Source: Adiantum capillus-veneris
Taxonomy: Eukaryota > Streptophyta > Polypodiopsida > Polypodiales > Pteridaceae
Assembly (NCBI GenBank): GCA_014529385.2
Contig: CM043942.1
Coordinates: forward strand, 20,816,991-20,880,990
Length of the DNA stretch: 64,000 nt
Direction: 5' to 3'
The notes under the pieces are model-generated. The model was not told the DNA's origin and did not search any database. It saw only the letters and a list, made by a program, of their open reading frames with translations. Positions within the stretch are counted from its first letter, which is position 1. Every line of letters begins with the position of its first letter. This document shows positions 20,081 through 31,648 of the stretch, one piece after another. Both the position numbers and the translations under genes were made by a program.

Positions 20081-20953
20081 TCATTCTTTCTCCGTCCACG
20101 TAATCAAATAGTCCTCCGTAGCTACAGTAATATATTGAGCTTGAGTTCTATAAGCAGGTGGCTGTATTGGCCCAGCAAAATCTATGCCCCATTTTGCAAA
20201 ATCTCTAGCCTGCATCATTGGTCTTAAAGGCATGCTATCTATCTGGGTTGGCATTTTAGCTAGTTGACATGCATCACACCTTTGAACATATTCTTTGGCA
20301 TCTGCAAAATGTGTAGGCCACCATATGCCTGCCATTAAAATTTCTCTAGCGGTGGTTTCACTTGAAAAGTGACCTCCAGCTAATCCAATATGTGCTTGTT
20401 CTAGAAGGGGTATATAATCGTCTTCATTTGCACAAAGATGCAAATGTTGATCCTTTCCTCTTTGATACAATTGGTTTTTAATAAGAGCATAGTCTCTTGC
20501 TTCTGTTTCAATAGCTCTTTGGTGGTGTTTACTCATATTCTCTGAAAACGTTCTCCTTGATAAGTAAGTAACTAGATAGTTACTCCACTTAGGAACAAGT
20601 GAAACTTGAAATAATGTCACATGAGGTATGGGTGCTTGTCTTTGGCATTGAAGATAGTTTTTTACAAATGAGTGAACATCACTTCTCATGGTTGGCCAAA
20701 ATACTTCAAGTCTCAAGATCCGTTGCATAGTTTGGTCTTTTGCAAAGTGAAGTCCCACTATGGTAATGTGTGCTTGGCTTAGGTATTGGGTTTTCTCCTC
20801 CGGATTAATGCACAAAAGCAATATTCCATCCCGATTTCTTTTGTATAACCTTCCAGGTAGTAATTTATACATAGCCGATTGCCCAATTAATCCGGTTGTA
20901 ATAGGAAGTGGTATTTGAGAATCCACTTGAGCTATGGTCATCAATGAAACCAA
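20081..20953 (-). pseudogene. pol: Element D integrase N-terminal half with two zinc-binding modules
   Basis: 290 residues in one frame. The first module has QAHITIVGLHFAKDQT followed by VFWPTMRSDVHSFVKNYLQC, with the first Cys of the CxxC pair replaced by Tyr. About 100 residues later comes a second, complete module: QAHIGLAGGHFSSETTARE, then GIWWPTHFADAKEYVQRCDAC. The first catalytic Asp follows in KWGIDFAGPI. Element B has only the second module at the matching position (PEWSENIV... against PKWSNYLV...), so the extra module is an insertion or duplication relative to B. Confidence 0.8.
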
Positions 20954-22603
20954 TATCTTCTGACCAAACAGGGCATCATTTCCACGGAGAACAAATATGC
21001 ATATGGTATATCATCGTCTATCCCTTTTGGTGGTTCTCCTAAAATAATTCTTGATAAATGATCTTCTCTTTGGTGTGTGGTGCCCTTTTTTATAACTACA
21101 GTGAAATCAAATTCCAAAAGAATGATGGACAATCTCACTATCCTTCCTCTGCTGCATGGCTTGTTGATCAAGTACAACAAGCTTGGTGGTCCACTAAGAG
21201 CACAAATTTATTGGCTAATAGGTAATGTCTATACTTTTTGATGGCATAGATCATCCCTAATCCTTCCCTTTTAATGGCTGTATAAATCTTTTCTGCCACA
21301 TTCAATTATCTACTAGCATATGAAATAGGAAAATCAAAATTTTCATCTCCTGGTTGAGCTAATATATATCCAATGGAAAAATTGGAAGCATCAACATGTA
21401 TATGAAATATCTTATTACAATCTAGTGCTTTCAATATTGGGGCTAAAGTGAGAGCTTTCTTAAGCTTTATGAAGAATTCTTCATGTTCATCAATTCATAC
21501 AAAGAGTGTAATCAGGCTATACATGGGTTTTGCGATTATAGCATACATGTAAATGAATCGTCTTAATATCCACAATGTCCGATGAAAGCTTGAACCCCTT
21601 TGATTGTTGTCGGTCTCGACAATTCAACAATAACATGAATTTTATCCATATCTATCACTATGCCATTTTTAGACATAATATGTCCAAGAATTTTTTCTCT
21701 TCTACCCATAAAATGTGCACTTTTCAGGATTTAAGAAAATCCTTTAGAGTCTAAATTTTTCGAATACCTTTTTGAGGTGTTAAAGATTATTAATTAGGAT
21801 TGATGAATGTACACATAAATCATCCATATATACTTCTAAGAAATTTCAAAGATATTCTTTAAAAGCATGGCTCATCAATCTTTGGAAGGTGGCAGGAGCA
21901 TAAGTTAGCCCAAAAGAAATAACCTTATAGGCAAAAATACCCCATTCAATTGAAAAGGTAGTTTTATGCTGATCTTTGGGATCAACCAAAAGTTCATTGT
22001 ACCCCAAAAATCCATCTAAAAAGTTGTAAGCTTCTTATCCTGCAATTCGTTCTAAAACATGCTCGGTGATTGGAAGAGGATAGTTGTCTCTAATGGTGGC
22101 TGCATTCACTTTTTTGAGATTGACATACATTCTTAATTTTTCATTTTTCTTGGGTACCACCACAATTGGAGACACCAGTCTGTGTGTTGAATTTCATAAA
22201 TGAATTCAGCTTCCTTGAGCTTTTCTATCTCTTCTTCGATCTTTTTGGCAAAGGTTTCATTATAAGTATATGGCCTTTCTCCACTTGGTTTTGCATTATC
22301 TCTTATGGGTATGGTATGTAGACAAATTTTTGGATCAACACCCTTGAGATATTTATAAGACCAAGCAAAGATATCTGGGTACTCTTTCAGTAAGCTTAGC
22401 AAAATTTCTTCTTCTTTTTTATTCATGTCATTTGCAATGTAAGTAGGTCTAGGCTCTTCTCCTGGTTTGGCTAGATCTATTTTCTTTGCATTTTCAGGTC
22501 CTTCATAGGACTCACCCTGTATTCTTAGTTCCCTTACAGGTTGCTCGACTATGTTCTTTTGGTCTTGGAGAGTATATTTCTTGTAATAGGATGTAACTCT
22601 CAT
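20954..22603 (-). pseudogene. pol: Element D reverse transcriptase and RNase H
   Basis: RT starts in 22603-22133 (LLKEYPDIFAWSYKYLKG, PSGERPYTYNETFAKKIE). Beyond a frameshift near 22150 it continues in broken frames with KLRMYVNLKKVNAAT, NFLDGFLGYNE and the active site YMDDLCVHSS near 21820. RNase H is recognisable at about 21400-21050 (HVDASNFSIGYILAQPG, KREGLGMIYAIKKYRHYLL, DHQALLYLINKPCSRGR). Many stops, no intact domain. Confidence 0.75.
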
Positions 22604-23770
22604 TACATCTTTACTTTCTTTTTATGTCGTTTCCATTTCAGTGGTATCATCGCTTTCTTTAACTCTTGATATTTCTTCTTTCGTTCAACTCCGGTCATGG
22701 ATGAATCATCATCCCGGTGTTTCTCTTTTGATTGAGTTTCCTTTCTCATTTTCCTTGATGTTTTTGATGTTCCTTGTTTGTTTTCTGAAAGATATTTACC
22801 CGTGATTTTGTCTTTGACACAATCATGTGCATCTATCTACATCAAAAACTATGTTCTATTAGAAACTGATGGCATAGGTCTAAATTTCAAGTTTTTGGTG
22901 TCTCTTTTTCTTCTATATTATTTTTACTTCCTAGCTTTTTGGTATACTCTTGATATTTATTCTTTCGTTCAACTCCGGTCATGGATGAATCATCATCCCG
23001 GTGTTTCACTTTTGATTGAGTTTCCTTTATCATTTTCCTTGATGTTTTTTATGTTCCTTGTTTGTTTTCTGAAAGCTATCTACCCGTGATTTTGTCTTTG
23101 ACACAATCATGTGCATCTTCTACATCAAAAACTATGTTCTGCTAGAAACTGATGGCATAGGTCTAGATTTCAAGTTTTTGGTGTCTCTTTTTCTTCTATA
23201 TTATTTTTACTTCCTAGTTTTTTGGTTTGTGACCCAGAATCATCAAATGTAGTTGAATGTTCTTCAAACTCATATGTGGCATCATAATAGAGGTTTGAAA
23301 AGACTTGTTGAGCTTTCAGTAAGTCCTTGCGTTCTAAACTTCATCTTCAACGTGAATGGTCAAAATCATTTGTATGGGGATTATGTCATAGCCATCCTCA
23401 TTGCAAAATTGAGTAGGCATAGATGTATTCACACACACATCCATTGTTGCCAAAATTTGAATCTTCTCAAATGGCTCAAACAAATGGTCTTGAAAGGGAT
23501 CTGGTACATATGCTTCATCTGTGCAATTCATTTCTAAAATACATTCTTCGTGTTTTAAACTCGCGTTTTCTGAGGCTCCACACATCCAAATAGGCGTGTC
23601 TTTGTTTAACCAAGATGGAAGATTTGATTCAACTGAAGAGACTGAGTCAAATTTTTGAATGGGTGTTTTCATTACATCTCTATAAGTGTAATCTTTCAAA
23701 TTAACCTTGTGATTGATCCCACTTGCTTCAAATACAAGTAATTATTTTTGCAATCCTGAATGAGTTGTAC
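22604..23770 (-). pseudogene. Element D spacer between protease and RT, with a tandem duplication
   Basis: This is where the protease-RT linker lies. The piece 23334-23699 (minus) is open for 121 residues (KTPIQKFDSVSSVESNLPSW, PDPFQDHLFEPFEKIQIL), acidic, with no known domain. The 284-bp tandem duplication listed separately lies between it and RT. No function assigned. Confidence 0.5.
22662..23228. repeat. Direct tandem duplication, 284-bp period
   Basis: 22662-22945 and 22946-23228 are near-identical, each starting ACTCTTGATATT and containing CAACTCCGGTCATGGATGAA and GACACAATCATGTGCATC. Differences are scattered single bases and a few short indels. It falls in the spacer of D and disrupts its frame. 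Confidence 0.9.
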
Positions 23771-24082
23771 TTATCGCATGAATGGTCTTCCCACGATGAT
23801 TTCATAGTTAAGTTTCTTTCCAAATTCCACTATTGCAAAATTATGTTGAGAATCAATTTGACAGGAACTAACTATCACTTTTTCAAGCAGTCCTAAGGGT
23901 CTTTTGATGTGTCCATCAACCAATTGTAATTTCATTCGATTTTGTCTAATGGCCAGTTTTCCCCATGATTCCCATATTGCTTTTGTGGCTATGGCTATGC
24001 GTGCCCCACTATCCAGTATTGCCATGGTTTCTACATCATTATATCTCATTGGAAGGGTTGTGTTTTCCTTATTCCTCTTCAT
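23771..24082 (-). pseudogene. pol: Element D second retropepsin-like domain
   Basis: The frame has MAILDSGARIAIATKAIW with a canonical DSG active site, a flap-like VDGHIKRPLGLLEK and the late motif IIVGRPFMR. This is the order of a plant gypsy protease, about 100 residues long, and it precedes RT as usual. D also carries an upstream retropepsin-like region at 25280-25624, so this would be the second of two. Confidence 0.75.
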
Positions 24083-25279
24083 AGTATTCTCTGATTTTGT
24101 TCATTGGGACATATCTAATCTCTTAGTTATCCAATTCGTGTTTCAATATCCCCAAATTTTTTGGGATTAGCCCTGTTATCCCACTTTCTCTAGAGTTTTT
24201 TTGTAAGTCATTCCATAACTATGGTCTAATTTTTAATAGTTCTCTCAAGGTAAGAGTACATTGGATGGGTGTAGACATGATTGAATGGATATTGTCTTCC
24301 TCTAGGGTCTGTTTTGCTTTCTTTATCTGAGTGGTTTTACACACTATGGATTCGTCTTCGTTGTCTCCTAAGTAAGAGGGTAGTGTTCTCAGAGTCATTG
24401 GTTTATACATTCTTGATGCTTCACATCTGAAATCCCCATACAAGGATTGGATATTATTGTCCATATCAGGAGGTAAATGTTCTAACCAAACTTCCTCTAT
24501 AGGAGCTGACTTCAAGGTTATGCTCCCATCATTAATCTCCCTTACTTTTTCCCATAAATGTCTTGGCCAGTCTTCTCCACAAAAGAAATTCCATCTAAAG
24601 CCTCTTCACTGCTGTCACGCACTATGAGTCCTGGCTCTTTAGTTTTAAGGTGGGGTTCTACCACCATTTCGGATTTCTCTTTTACTGGTTTCTACCACAA
24701 GCTCCCCAGGTTTTGCTAGACTCTCAAGATTGGGTTTTTGTTTTTCCAGCATTTCTTGAGTATTTCTTACCAAATTTCAATAAGCTTCAAGCTTAGATGC
24801 TTCTATATTTGGAGAAGGATAGTTTTTCCATTTGTTTTTCAAGCACTATAAGTCCTGGCTCTTTAGTTTCAAGGTGGGGTTCTACCACCATTTTGGATTT
24901 CTCTTTACTGGTTTCTACCACAAGCTCCCCAGGTTTTGCTAGACTCTCAAGCTTGGGTTTTTGTTTTTCCAGCATTTCTTGAGTAATTCTTACCAAATTT
25001 CAATAAGCTTCAAGCTTAGATGCTTCTATATTTGGAGAAGGATAGTTTTTCCATTTGTTTTTCATGTTTTGTCCTGATTTAAAATCCTGCTTGGTAAGCT
25101 TTCAAGGCTGCATTAATTGGCTCAAAAATTTTGTCTACCAAAATTGATCCTCCAGATTTCATTGTGGTTTCTTTGATTTCACTTCCAGTATCTTTCACTT
25201 TTTCTTGGGGTAGTTTCTTGTCTTTTTCCTCAATTTCAACCCATTGTTTCTATTCTCCCATCTCATACCTAGGTATGCT
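24083..25279 (-). pseudogene. Element D linker between the two protease regions
   Basis: Broken coding-like sequence rich in Lys, Glu and Ser. The segment 24219-24515 is open for 98 residues (EVWLEHLPPDMDNNIQSLYG). The remainder contains a 224-bp tandem duplication. No known domain. Confidence 0.5.
24620..25063. repeat. Direct tandem duplication, 224-bp period
   Basis: 24620-24843 and 24844-25063 both run from CACTATGAGTCCTGG or CACTATAAGTCCTGG to CCATTTGTTTTTCA with few differences. It lies in the linker of D; on the minus strand it repeats a Lys/Glu-rich peptide. Confidence 0.9.
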
Positions 25280-25624
25280 TTATTTTGTGTCCAAAGACCT
25301 TGATCTTGAGATCTGCTCTAGCATTCAAATAGGTTTAACAATAGTCCCATTGGCCATCTTCTCCACTATATTTGTAGTCCAAAGGTGAAGTTTTCCCATA
25401 GATTCCCATCAATTTTTAGTTATAATGCTAAACACAGTGACACCATCAATGATTTCCTTCACAGTTAATCCCTTGGTCGTGATTGGTATGGTTGCATTGG
25501 ATTGATCAGCTTCAAAGTATTGTCCCAACTTGTTAACACGTATTTGAACAATAGAGTTCTCATCTAGGTTGGGTTGTGGATCCAAGTGTTCCTCCTCTAT
25601 TGGCACCTCCCTAGCTCCATCCAT
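25280..25624 (-). pseudogene. pol: Element D first retropepsin-like region, degenerate
   Basis: Homologous to the protease region of B3: EEEHLDPQPNLDEN, VNKLGQYFEAD, ITTKGLTVKEIIDGVTVFSI. The expected D-G-G/D-S-G is degraded to DGV and a stop follows at 25409. After a frameshift, KMANGTIVKPI and DLKIKVFGHKIK can still be read, then similarity ends near 25280. It lacks the late ILGRPF motif of B3, so it is truncated. Confidence 0.65.
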
Positions 25625-26523
25625 CTATGAAAATTGTGGTAGCCCGACTTTTAGTTCTCCATTGAGGAAAACTCTAAGAGCTACGAAAAGCTCGGGGTCT
25701 CCATATAGTTTAGATATGATGGTGGTTCTAACTTTTGAAGCCATGAAATCCAACAATTTGGCAATATTTAACGACACTTTTTTGGCTTCGCCCCTTGAGA
25801 TGGGGAAGATGAGATCTCCATTTCTTTGATAGGGTCAAGTAATCCCTCTGTCAATATTCTCTCCAACAAGAAGGGAGTACGCCCACTTCCCAGTGACTTA
25901 AAGTTACTTTCTTCTTGGATGACACTAAGTATGGCTAGTGGTCTATGGTCTTTGTGAGGTTGATTTTGTGTAGGGAACACTGTGTCTGTAATATGTATAT
26001 GCCTAGGTGTTGGCTCTATATCCCTTTGGGTCTCTTCTACCAAACTCATTAATTGCTTGACTCGCTTGATCTCCTCTATAGGGTTTGGGTAAGTTTCTAT
26101 CTTTTTCTTGGGCTCCTTAGTTCATGGCCATTGTGGCTCATGATGATCTTCCTTGATTGTTTCATTCCTAGTGACCGTTTTAGTATCCATGATCTCATTC
26201 AAATCAAAATCCTCTTCAGCATCGTTCATATATACGGGGTCGTCACCAGTCTCCATGTTGGTCTTTGAATTGGGATATGAAATTGCTGCTTTTTGCGGCC
26301 TCTTCCTTTGTGTTTTCTTCTCCTTATGGGATTGGGCAATTGATCCCATTGTCATGCATTTTTTGGATGAGCATAAACACTCTAAGTTATGCCAAAAAGC
26401 TTGCTCACTAACCTCATGTATATATGTGTACATAGCCCTACAAGTTTTTGAAGTGGCCCTGTAAAAGTTCATGTACAAAGGTGATTTTTCCAAGCTTGGG
26501 TGCTGATATTTTGGGTTTTTCAA
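25625..26523 (-). pseudogene. Element D N-terminal region (gag position)
   Basis: Two open stretches in different frames. 26523-26122 starts MKNPKYQHPSLEKSPLYMNF, carries a Cys-rich segment (NLECLCSSKKCMTMG) and a basic patch (EKKTQRKRPQKAA), and ends HHEPQWP. 26049-25768 matches B3: SLVEETQRDIEPTPRHIHI, then HRPLAILSVIQEE. I see no CCHC knuckle and cannot confirm a capsid domain, so calling it gag rests on position only. Confidence 0.5.
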
Positions 26524-27846
26524 GTCCCCAAAACATGGGTTTTAATCATTATTTTTAACCGTGCTTTATAGCTTGTGAATCGGACTTGTAAATCATGAAT
26601 TATGAGCATCCGAAGTGGACAGTCTCAACTTAGAAGGTGATTGTGAGTGCATGCGACAAGGGAAACTGGGACAACTTGGGGTCCTAAGATTAGAAATGCT
26701 GAAATTTTACATTTTTGGGGATAGCCGAGGTGATGGGCTTCGAGCCGTGTGTTACGGTGCGTCATTCGGTGACCCGACCATCAAGTTATGCCGCGAGGAA
26801 AGTTGTCCAAGAAGTTCTTATGCTTGGGGACAGAGCTGGAATGTTTTGGGCTTGGGAGGAATGAGGACAAGGTTGCCATGTGGCGGAGAGATTATCCAAC
26901 ATGAGAAGAGGAAAATGAAAAGTGGGGGGTATGTAGGACACATTGGGTGCCCACTATAGGTGTATCAAAGGGAGAGGAGCTCTCTCAAGGCTTGGATATG
27001 GGCTCGTGTGGAGGGAGATGGTGCATTTTGGGAGTTCACACTACCTGGACAGGTGCGTGGCCACTTATTTTGGTCCCGAGCCACTTGCCCCCACCCCATT
27101 CCTTGGTCAAAGGGTCATCGACAGCTCATTTTTTGCCCAAAAAAGGCCTAAAAGGAGCCAACTAAAAGATGTCCGAGGAGAGAACCTTGTCAGCTAAGAA
27201 GAGAGAGAAAAATCTTGTGGAAAAAATATAAGAAATCCCCCATTTTAATAGCTGCAACACCTGCACAACTTTGAGAGAGCTCATTTTTTAGCAAGAAAGA
27301 GTGCACCCTCCAACTTTGAGCGGCCACAACTCTTTCATCCTTCATCTATTTTCTGTTTATGGATACTCTACAAACATCTCCACAAAACGATATTTGTCAT
27401 GATGTCCCATGTTTCTCCTAATTTTGAGTGTGTTCCAAGCTTGAAGGGTTTTTCATAAATCTCTACAAGTGTTTACCACAGGCGTTTTCGGCTGTGAAAT
27501 AGTTCCCCCTTTCAACGGTGTGGCTCGTGCAATGCTATAGAGGCATTCATTCTCCTTCCCGTTTGCACGCTAACATTGTTTTGGTGCCCCCACAGAGGAG
27601 CAAGTGCTCCTATGTCTAGTTTGCAAGCAGAGAATGTAAAAGGGATGTGGGTCCTTATGGACAACCGTCAATGTATGTGCAAATTGTGGACAACACTTGA
27701 GGTGGTCGCATAATTGGAATTGCTACCTTTGGAGGCTCGTGAAGTTTTGTGAAGCCAAGCACTGGGGTTTGGGTTACCTAGTGTGAGGTGGATTAGCTAT
27801 TGGAGCGATCTATCGACATCCCTTGAACTTTTGACATCACATGTAA
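26524..27846 (+). other. Leader/LTR-like region of element G
   Basis: This lies between two divergent elements, D (minus) and G (plus). It probably holds the 5' LTR and leader of G, but I could not fix the LTR start. A possible LTR end is GCTAACA at about 27572, followed by TTGTT and a TGG-initial sequence. Open frames of 60-110 residues here show no known motif. Confidence 0.4.
27582..27599 (+). promoter_or_regulatory. Possible primer-binding site of element G
   Basis: TGGTGCCCCCACAGAGGA follows a GCTAACA that could end an LTR, and the gag-like frame of G begins downstream. The tRNA is not identified and no second LTR is available, so support is positional. Confidence 0.3.
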
Positions 27847-28828
27847 GTGTTTTTGTGGCAGTCAAACATGGAGGACAAGTTACCACAATTTCATGGATTG
27901 CATAATAAGAATGCACAAAATTTTATTAAAAAATTAGAAGTCAATTGCTTACTGCAAAATATACTAGTCCAAGCTATATTGTTGCGGTTGTTGCAGTACA
28001 GTTTAAAGGGGATGAGGCAAAAGTTTGGTTTCACAATCATAAAGAGTTGGTGTAGGCAAAAACTCCAAGGATATTTTTGGACTACAATCAGTGAAGCAAG
28101 ATTTCCTAGCACTTATAGATCCATTGAAGTGCTTCATGAAGTTTGGCATGAAATTTTGGGGTACACTCAAAAGGCTAATCAAAGTGGTGATGATTTTGTC
28201 ATGTAGTTCACCCGTTTATGGGATAAATGGGCCCGGGCTTTGGGAAATGAGACCCCGCCATCCATGTTAAAGGACCATTTTGTGGCAAACTTAAAGAAAG
28301 TCTAAAGTTCAAAGTTGAGATGAAAAGGCCCACCACCTTTGAGGAGGCAGTCACTGTCGCCAGAGAGAAAGAATGGAAGGCTCAAAGACTTAATGAGTAT
28401 AGGAAAGTGGTCCTTGTGCAAAGTAATGGTGGCCATAAGGAAGAAAATCAGACAGAATTTGGAGGCCAACGTGGTCAAAGGGATGCTAATACTGAACATT
28501 TATAGCGAAATATGCAAGACATGATGACCATGATGTAGGAATTGCAACTTGGTGTTCTTAGAGGTGGTCATGGTCGTGGATGTGGTAGAGGAATGGCCCA
28601 GGCATGTGAATCTCAGCCTAATGCTAATGTGTGTTGTGGACAAGTCATCTTTGAGCCACAGAGGGAGTTCATTTCTACTTGTTATAATTGTGGTGAACTT
28701 GGTCACATTAGCAGTTATTGCTCAAATCCAACAAGGATGGGAGGTGATATGTTCCCACTCCCCCAACAGACTCCTAATAGAGCTAATGATTATGCATTAG
28801 ATATACGGGAAGATCAAGGTACTAAATA
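27847..28828 (+). pseudogene. gag: Element G gag with one zinc knuckle
   Basis: Capsid-like segments KLPQFHGLHNKNAQNFIKKL, then (after TAG 28204-28206) FTRLWDKWARALGNETPPSM and KRPTTFEEAVTVAREKEWKA. A Gly/Arg-rich stretch (RGGHGRGCGRGMA) and the knuckle CYNCGELGHISSYC follow at about 28680. Three further in-frame TAGs (28503, 28537, 28827 region) each could be CAG. A frameshift near 28300 separates the first and second halves. It is non-functional. Confidence 0.75.
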
Positions 28829-29128
28829 GGAAAATCATTCCTCAACCTTTGGTGTTCATGTGGGTATTCTGCGAGTTGAAAAGAAAGAAGTAGATGTGCT
28901 GCCCGTGGGCAAAAGAGAGAGGGAAGGCGATGATGCGCCTGGTCCTAGAAAAAAAAAGGAAAGAGAAAGAGGGTGAAGATACAAAATCCAAGAGGAAGAG
29001 AAGACCTTGTAGATGTAGCAGATTTACCTTTGGGAGAAGGCTAGAAGGCCAAACAACTTAGAGTTTAAGGGAAGACCTGATTGGGAGGAAAGTAGATTGT
29101 ACTTTTGGACAGCTGATGAATATGCCAG

Positions 29129-29626
29129 GTGATCAAACTCAAGAGGCAGTGGAAATCATTAGTGAATCCAGAGAAAGAGCCAAAGCATGGACAAGTTAGA
29201 GTGTTGGATGTGGGAGAGTTACCCTACATTTGTCATGTGGTGAACGCTTGGCACAAAGGTGTGGGCATGGGAGAGGCCTACATTGATGGAGGTGCTCAAG
29301 TTTGTGTGATCACACATTCATTTGTTGAGGGACTGGGTCTCATTACATGCAGAAGCTCTAGGTTTTGGAGTTGCCTAGCAAACCATGCCAAAGTGAAGCG
29401 TTTGGGGATGATTAAGAATTTGGAAGTTGAAGTCTTTAATGTGAAGGTTATTGTAAACTTCCATTTTATTCTAGCTAGCTTGGGAGCTTTTCCTATCATT
29501 TTGGGACAACCTTGGTTGAGAGATGTTGGTGTTGTGTATGATTGGGGCAAGGGCACAATCTGTGTGTATGGCAGGAGGGAAGAAAAAAGGGTGTTTGATA
29601 TGACTACCAAACAACCTATGCACTAG
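29129..29626 (+). pseudogene. pol: Element G protease
   Basis: The frame contains LKRQWKSLVNPEKEPKHGQV, the active site AYIDGGAQVCVITHSFV (DGG form), LANHAKVKRLGM and IILGQPWLRDVGVVYDW. These are the same landmarks as in element E. It ends at TAG 29624-29626. An acidic linker (DSSEDSKSSSASSSSGEG) follows to 29901. Confidence 0.75.
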
Positions 29627-29631
29627 CAAAT

Positions 29632-30173
29632 GTGAGCGAGAATGATGACTCTAAAGTTACCAATGAAGACAGTTCTGAAGATTCAAAAAGTAGCTCTGCT
29701 TCCAGTTCTAGTGGTGAGGGTAAAGTTTCATTCTTGATGTTGGATGAGGAGAAAAGGGAAGTGGGTGAAATTTTGCAAGTGTTAGGGAATATAAATGCTT
29801 CAAGCCGTTTAGAGCAACTTGAAGAGTTGATGCAACCTAAACATGAATTTCAAGTGAAGAAAGAGTTGATTCAAAATATGTTGAGTACTGATTTGACATA
29901 AGGAGAAAGAAGGGAGTACTTAGCAATGTTTGACAGGTTCCCAAATCTTTTCATCTCTTCATACAAGAAAATAAGGGGTTTTGTTGGGATCCTGTGAAGA
30001 TTGAGCTAGTTGAAGGGGCAAAGCCAATATGGAAAAAATTAAGAAAGATGGGTAAGGAGCAGATGAATTCTTTAAAGGAAGAAGTGGATAAAATTTTGGA
30101 TGCAGGGTTCATTGTGCCAGTTGATAATGCTGAATGGGTGAGCCCTGTGGTGGTCACTCCAAAGAAAGATGGG
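29632..30173 (+). pseudogene. pol: Element G linker and start of reverse transcriptase
   Basis: 29632-29901 is an acidic/helical linker. RT begins at about 29994 (IELVEGAKPIWKKLRKMGKE, MNSLKEEVDKILDAGFIVPV, EWVSPVVVTPKKDG) and ends at 30173, where the LTR of H starts with TGTTTATTG. Only the fingers part of RT remains. Confidence 0.8.
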
Positions 30174-30305
30174 TGTTTATTGACGGCACAACACAAAAGA
30201 AGTTTCCCCAATTTTTTGTATCATTATTTCTGAAGTGGAATGATATTTTTTGCAATACTTGAGCAGCCATTAGATTTTGTGGGAACAAGCCTCTAAGGAG
30301 GAATG

Positions 30306-30313
30306 TATATAAG
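30306..30313 (+). promoter_or_regulatory. LTR TATA box (TATATAAG)
   Basis: TATATAAG lies about 130 bases into the LTR and about 90 bases before the GA tract, a plausible promoter for H. Confidence 0.5.
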
Positions 30314-30394
30314 TCAAATTTTGTAACCCTAAGCCCAACTTTTGAATTAATCAGTTGGAGTTTCACTGTGCGCCGTGTCTGAGAAAGAGTGAGT

Positions 30395-30514
<120 letters not shown>

Positions 30515-31137
30515 TTTCTTGTCCTTCATTCATGCTCTATGGAAGGTCCATTGTGAAAGCGACACCATCAATGTGTTAGCAATAGCGAGGGCTTCCGTCC
30601 AACGCCAAGAGTGTGTGATTCCGACGACTTCGTGAAGCGGGCTCCTATGAGCTTCCAGGTGATTTTTCTTGCAAATGGGGTATCTCTTTGATGAGTTCTT
30701 TGTACCTATGAGCTCACGGGGAGTAGAGCTACGTGTTAGGACCATATGCAACAAAAAATGGTAACCTGTATTTTATTGTCTGTCTTTATACCCGATTGTC
30801 GCAAGAGGTAGTTAGAGGATGGATAAAAAGTCACAATCCATAGGATATTGATTTCGTGATAAGAAGAGTATATCTTGTGAGCTTCATGACATTTTGAATG
30901 CATTTGGCCTAACTTTGGATAGCATGAGCATCATAGGTTGGATTGCTTTCACTAGTGCATAAGAGCACTTAGATTTGATTTCATCCATTAGAGATTGTCT
31001 TAGAAGGTCAAGAAGGTGGTTGAAATCCATCTTCTTGTTTCCATGAGCCTACGGGTTAAACTTCGTCCTTGGTCGCATATAGTTGTTGGTTCTGTTCTTG
31101 CTATGCTAGCATCTGCTCGTGGCGTACCCGCCAACAT

Positions 31138-31155
31138 TGGCGCCATTGCCGGGGA
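31138..31155 (+). promoter_or_regulatory. Primer-binding site of element H
   Basis: TGGCGCCATTGCCGGGGA follows the LTR after one base and matches those of B and B3 at all but one or two positions. Confidence 0.8.
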
Positions 31156-31648
31156 TCGAAGCTCTAGGTAGGTGACCTTAGACTAATCCTATGAGGTGAG
31201 AGTTCCCTGGTGCGCTAGAGAAGCTTTTCTATCTTAGCTTAGTTAGTACCTATAGAGAGGTTCTAGGAAGCGTATGTCTTGCCTTGGTCACCCATGTTGA
31301 TGGTTTTAGTTTAGAATAGTATCGGTTTTGGAGTTTGAGTGGTTGATGAGGTGATAAAGGCATTAGCTATTCCATGTGCGTCAATTAAGTGCTTATCTTC
31401 TCACAATGGAAAAATCCCATTTTTTATGTTTAGGAGTAGCTTTAGGTAGATGATTTTATTTTGATCTGTCCAGCAAGAAGATTTGCTTGAGTTGATTGTT
31501 TGCATTGAAACCCTGAAAGAGGTTTGATTCTTAGTCGAAACAGTGCAAAAGCAAAGTTCACAAACATGTTCTGCATGATTGAGGGTTGAGAGCTTAAGAA
31601 GACATTTGAGTGGGCTCTGCACATAAAAATCTCATTTCTGCAAGGTCA

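Larger units (their letters stand above)
19106..26523 (-). mobile_element. Element D: decayed Ty3/Gypsy element related to B and B3
   Basis: Reading the minus strand from 26523, D holds an N-terminal region shared with B3, a first retropepsin-like region, a linker with a tandem duplication, a second retropepsin, a spacer with another duplication, then RT, RNase H and integrase, and a post-integrase tail. It ends where the LTR of B2 begins. Neither LTR of D was found. Frameshifts and stops occur throughout. RNase H and integrase resemble those of B closely (KFRYYLLANKFV in B against KYRHYLLANKFV in D), so they are sister lineages. Confidence 0.8.
27582..30173 (+). mobile_element. Element G: Tat-like Ty3/Gypsy fragment, cut by element H
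   Basis: G carries gag with a CCHC knuckle, protease and the first part of RT. It stops at 30173, where the 5' LTR of H begins inside the RT motif SPVVVTPKKDG. Its proteins closely resemble those of element E (CYNCGELGHIS, RMGGDM, YIDGGAQVCVITHSF). The rest of RT is not found in this window, so H and its passengers push it beyond the right edge. The start coordinate is the possible primer site and is uncertain. Confidence 0.8.

Noticed and set aside
26615-27197. Frames of 60-114 codons between D and G
   Set aside because: Overlapping in several phases without motifs; the region is more likely LTR and leader of G.
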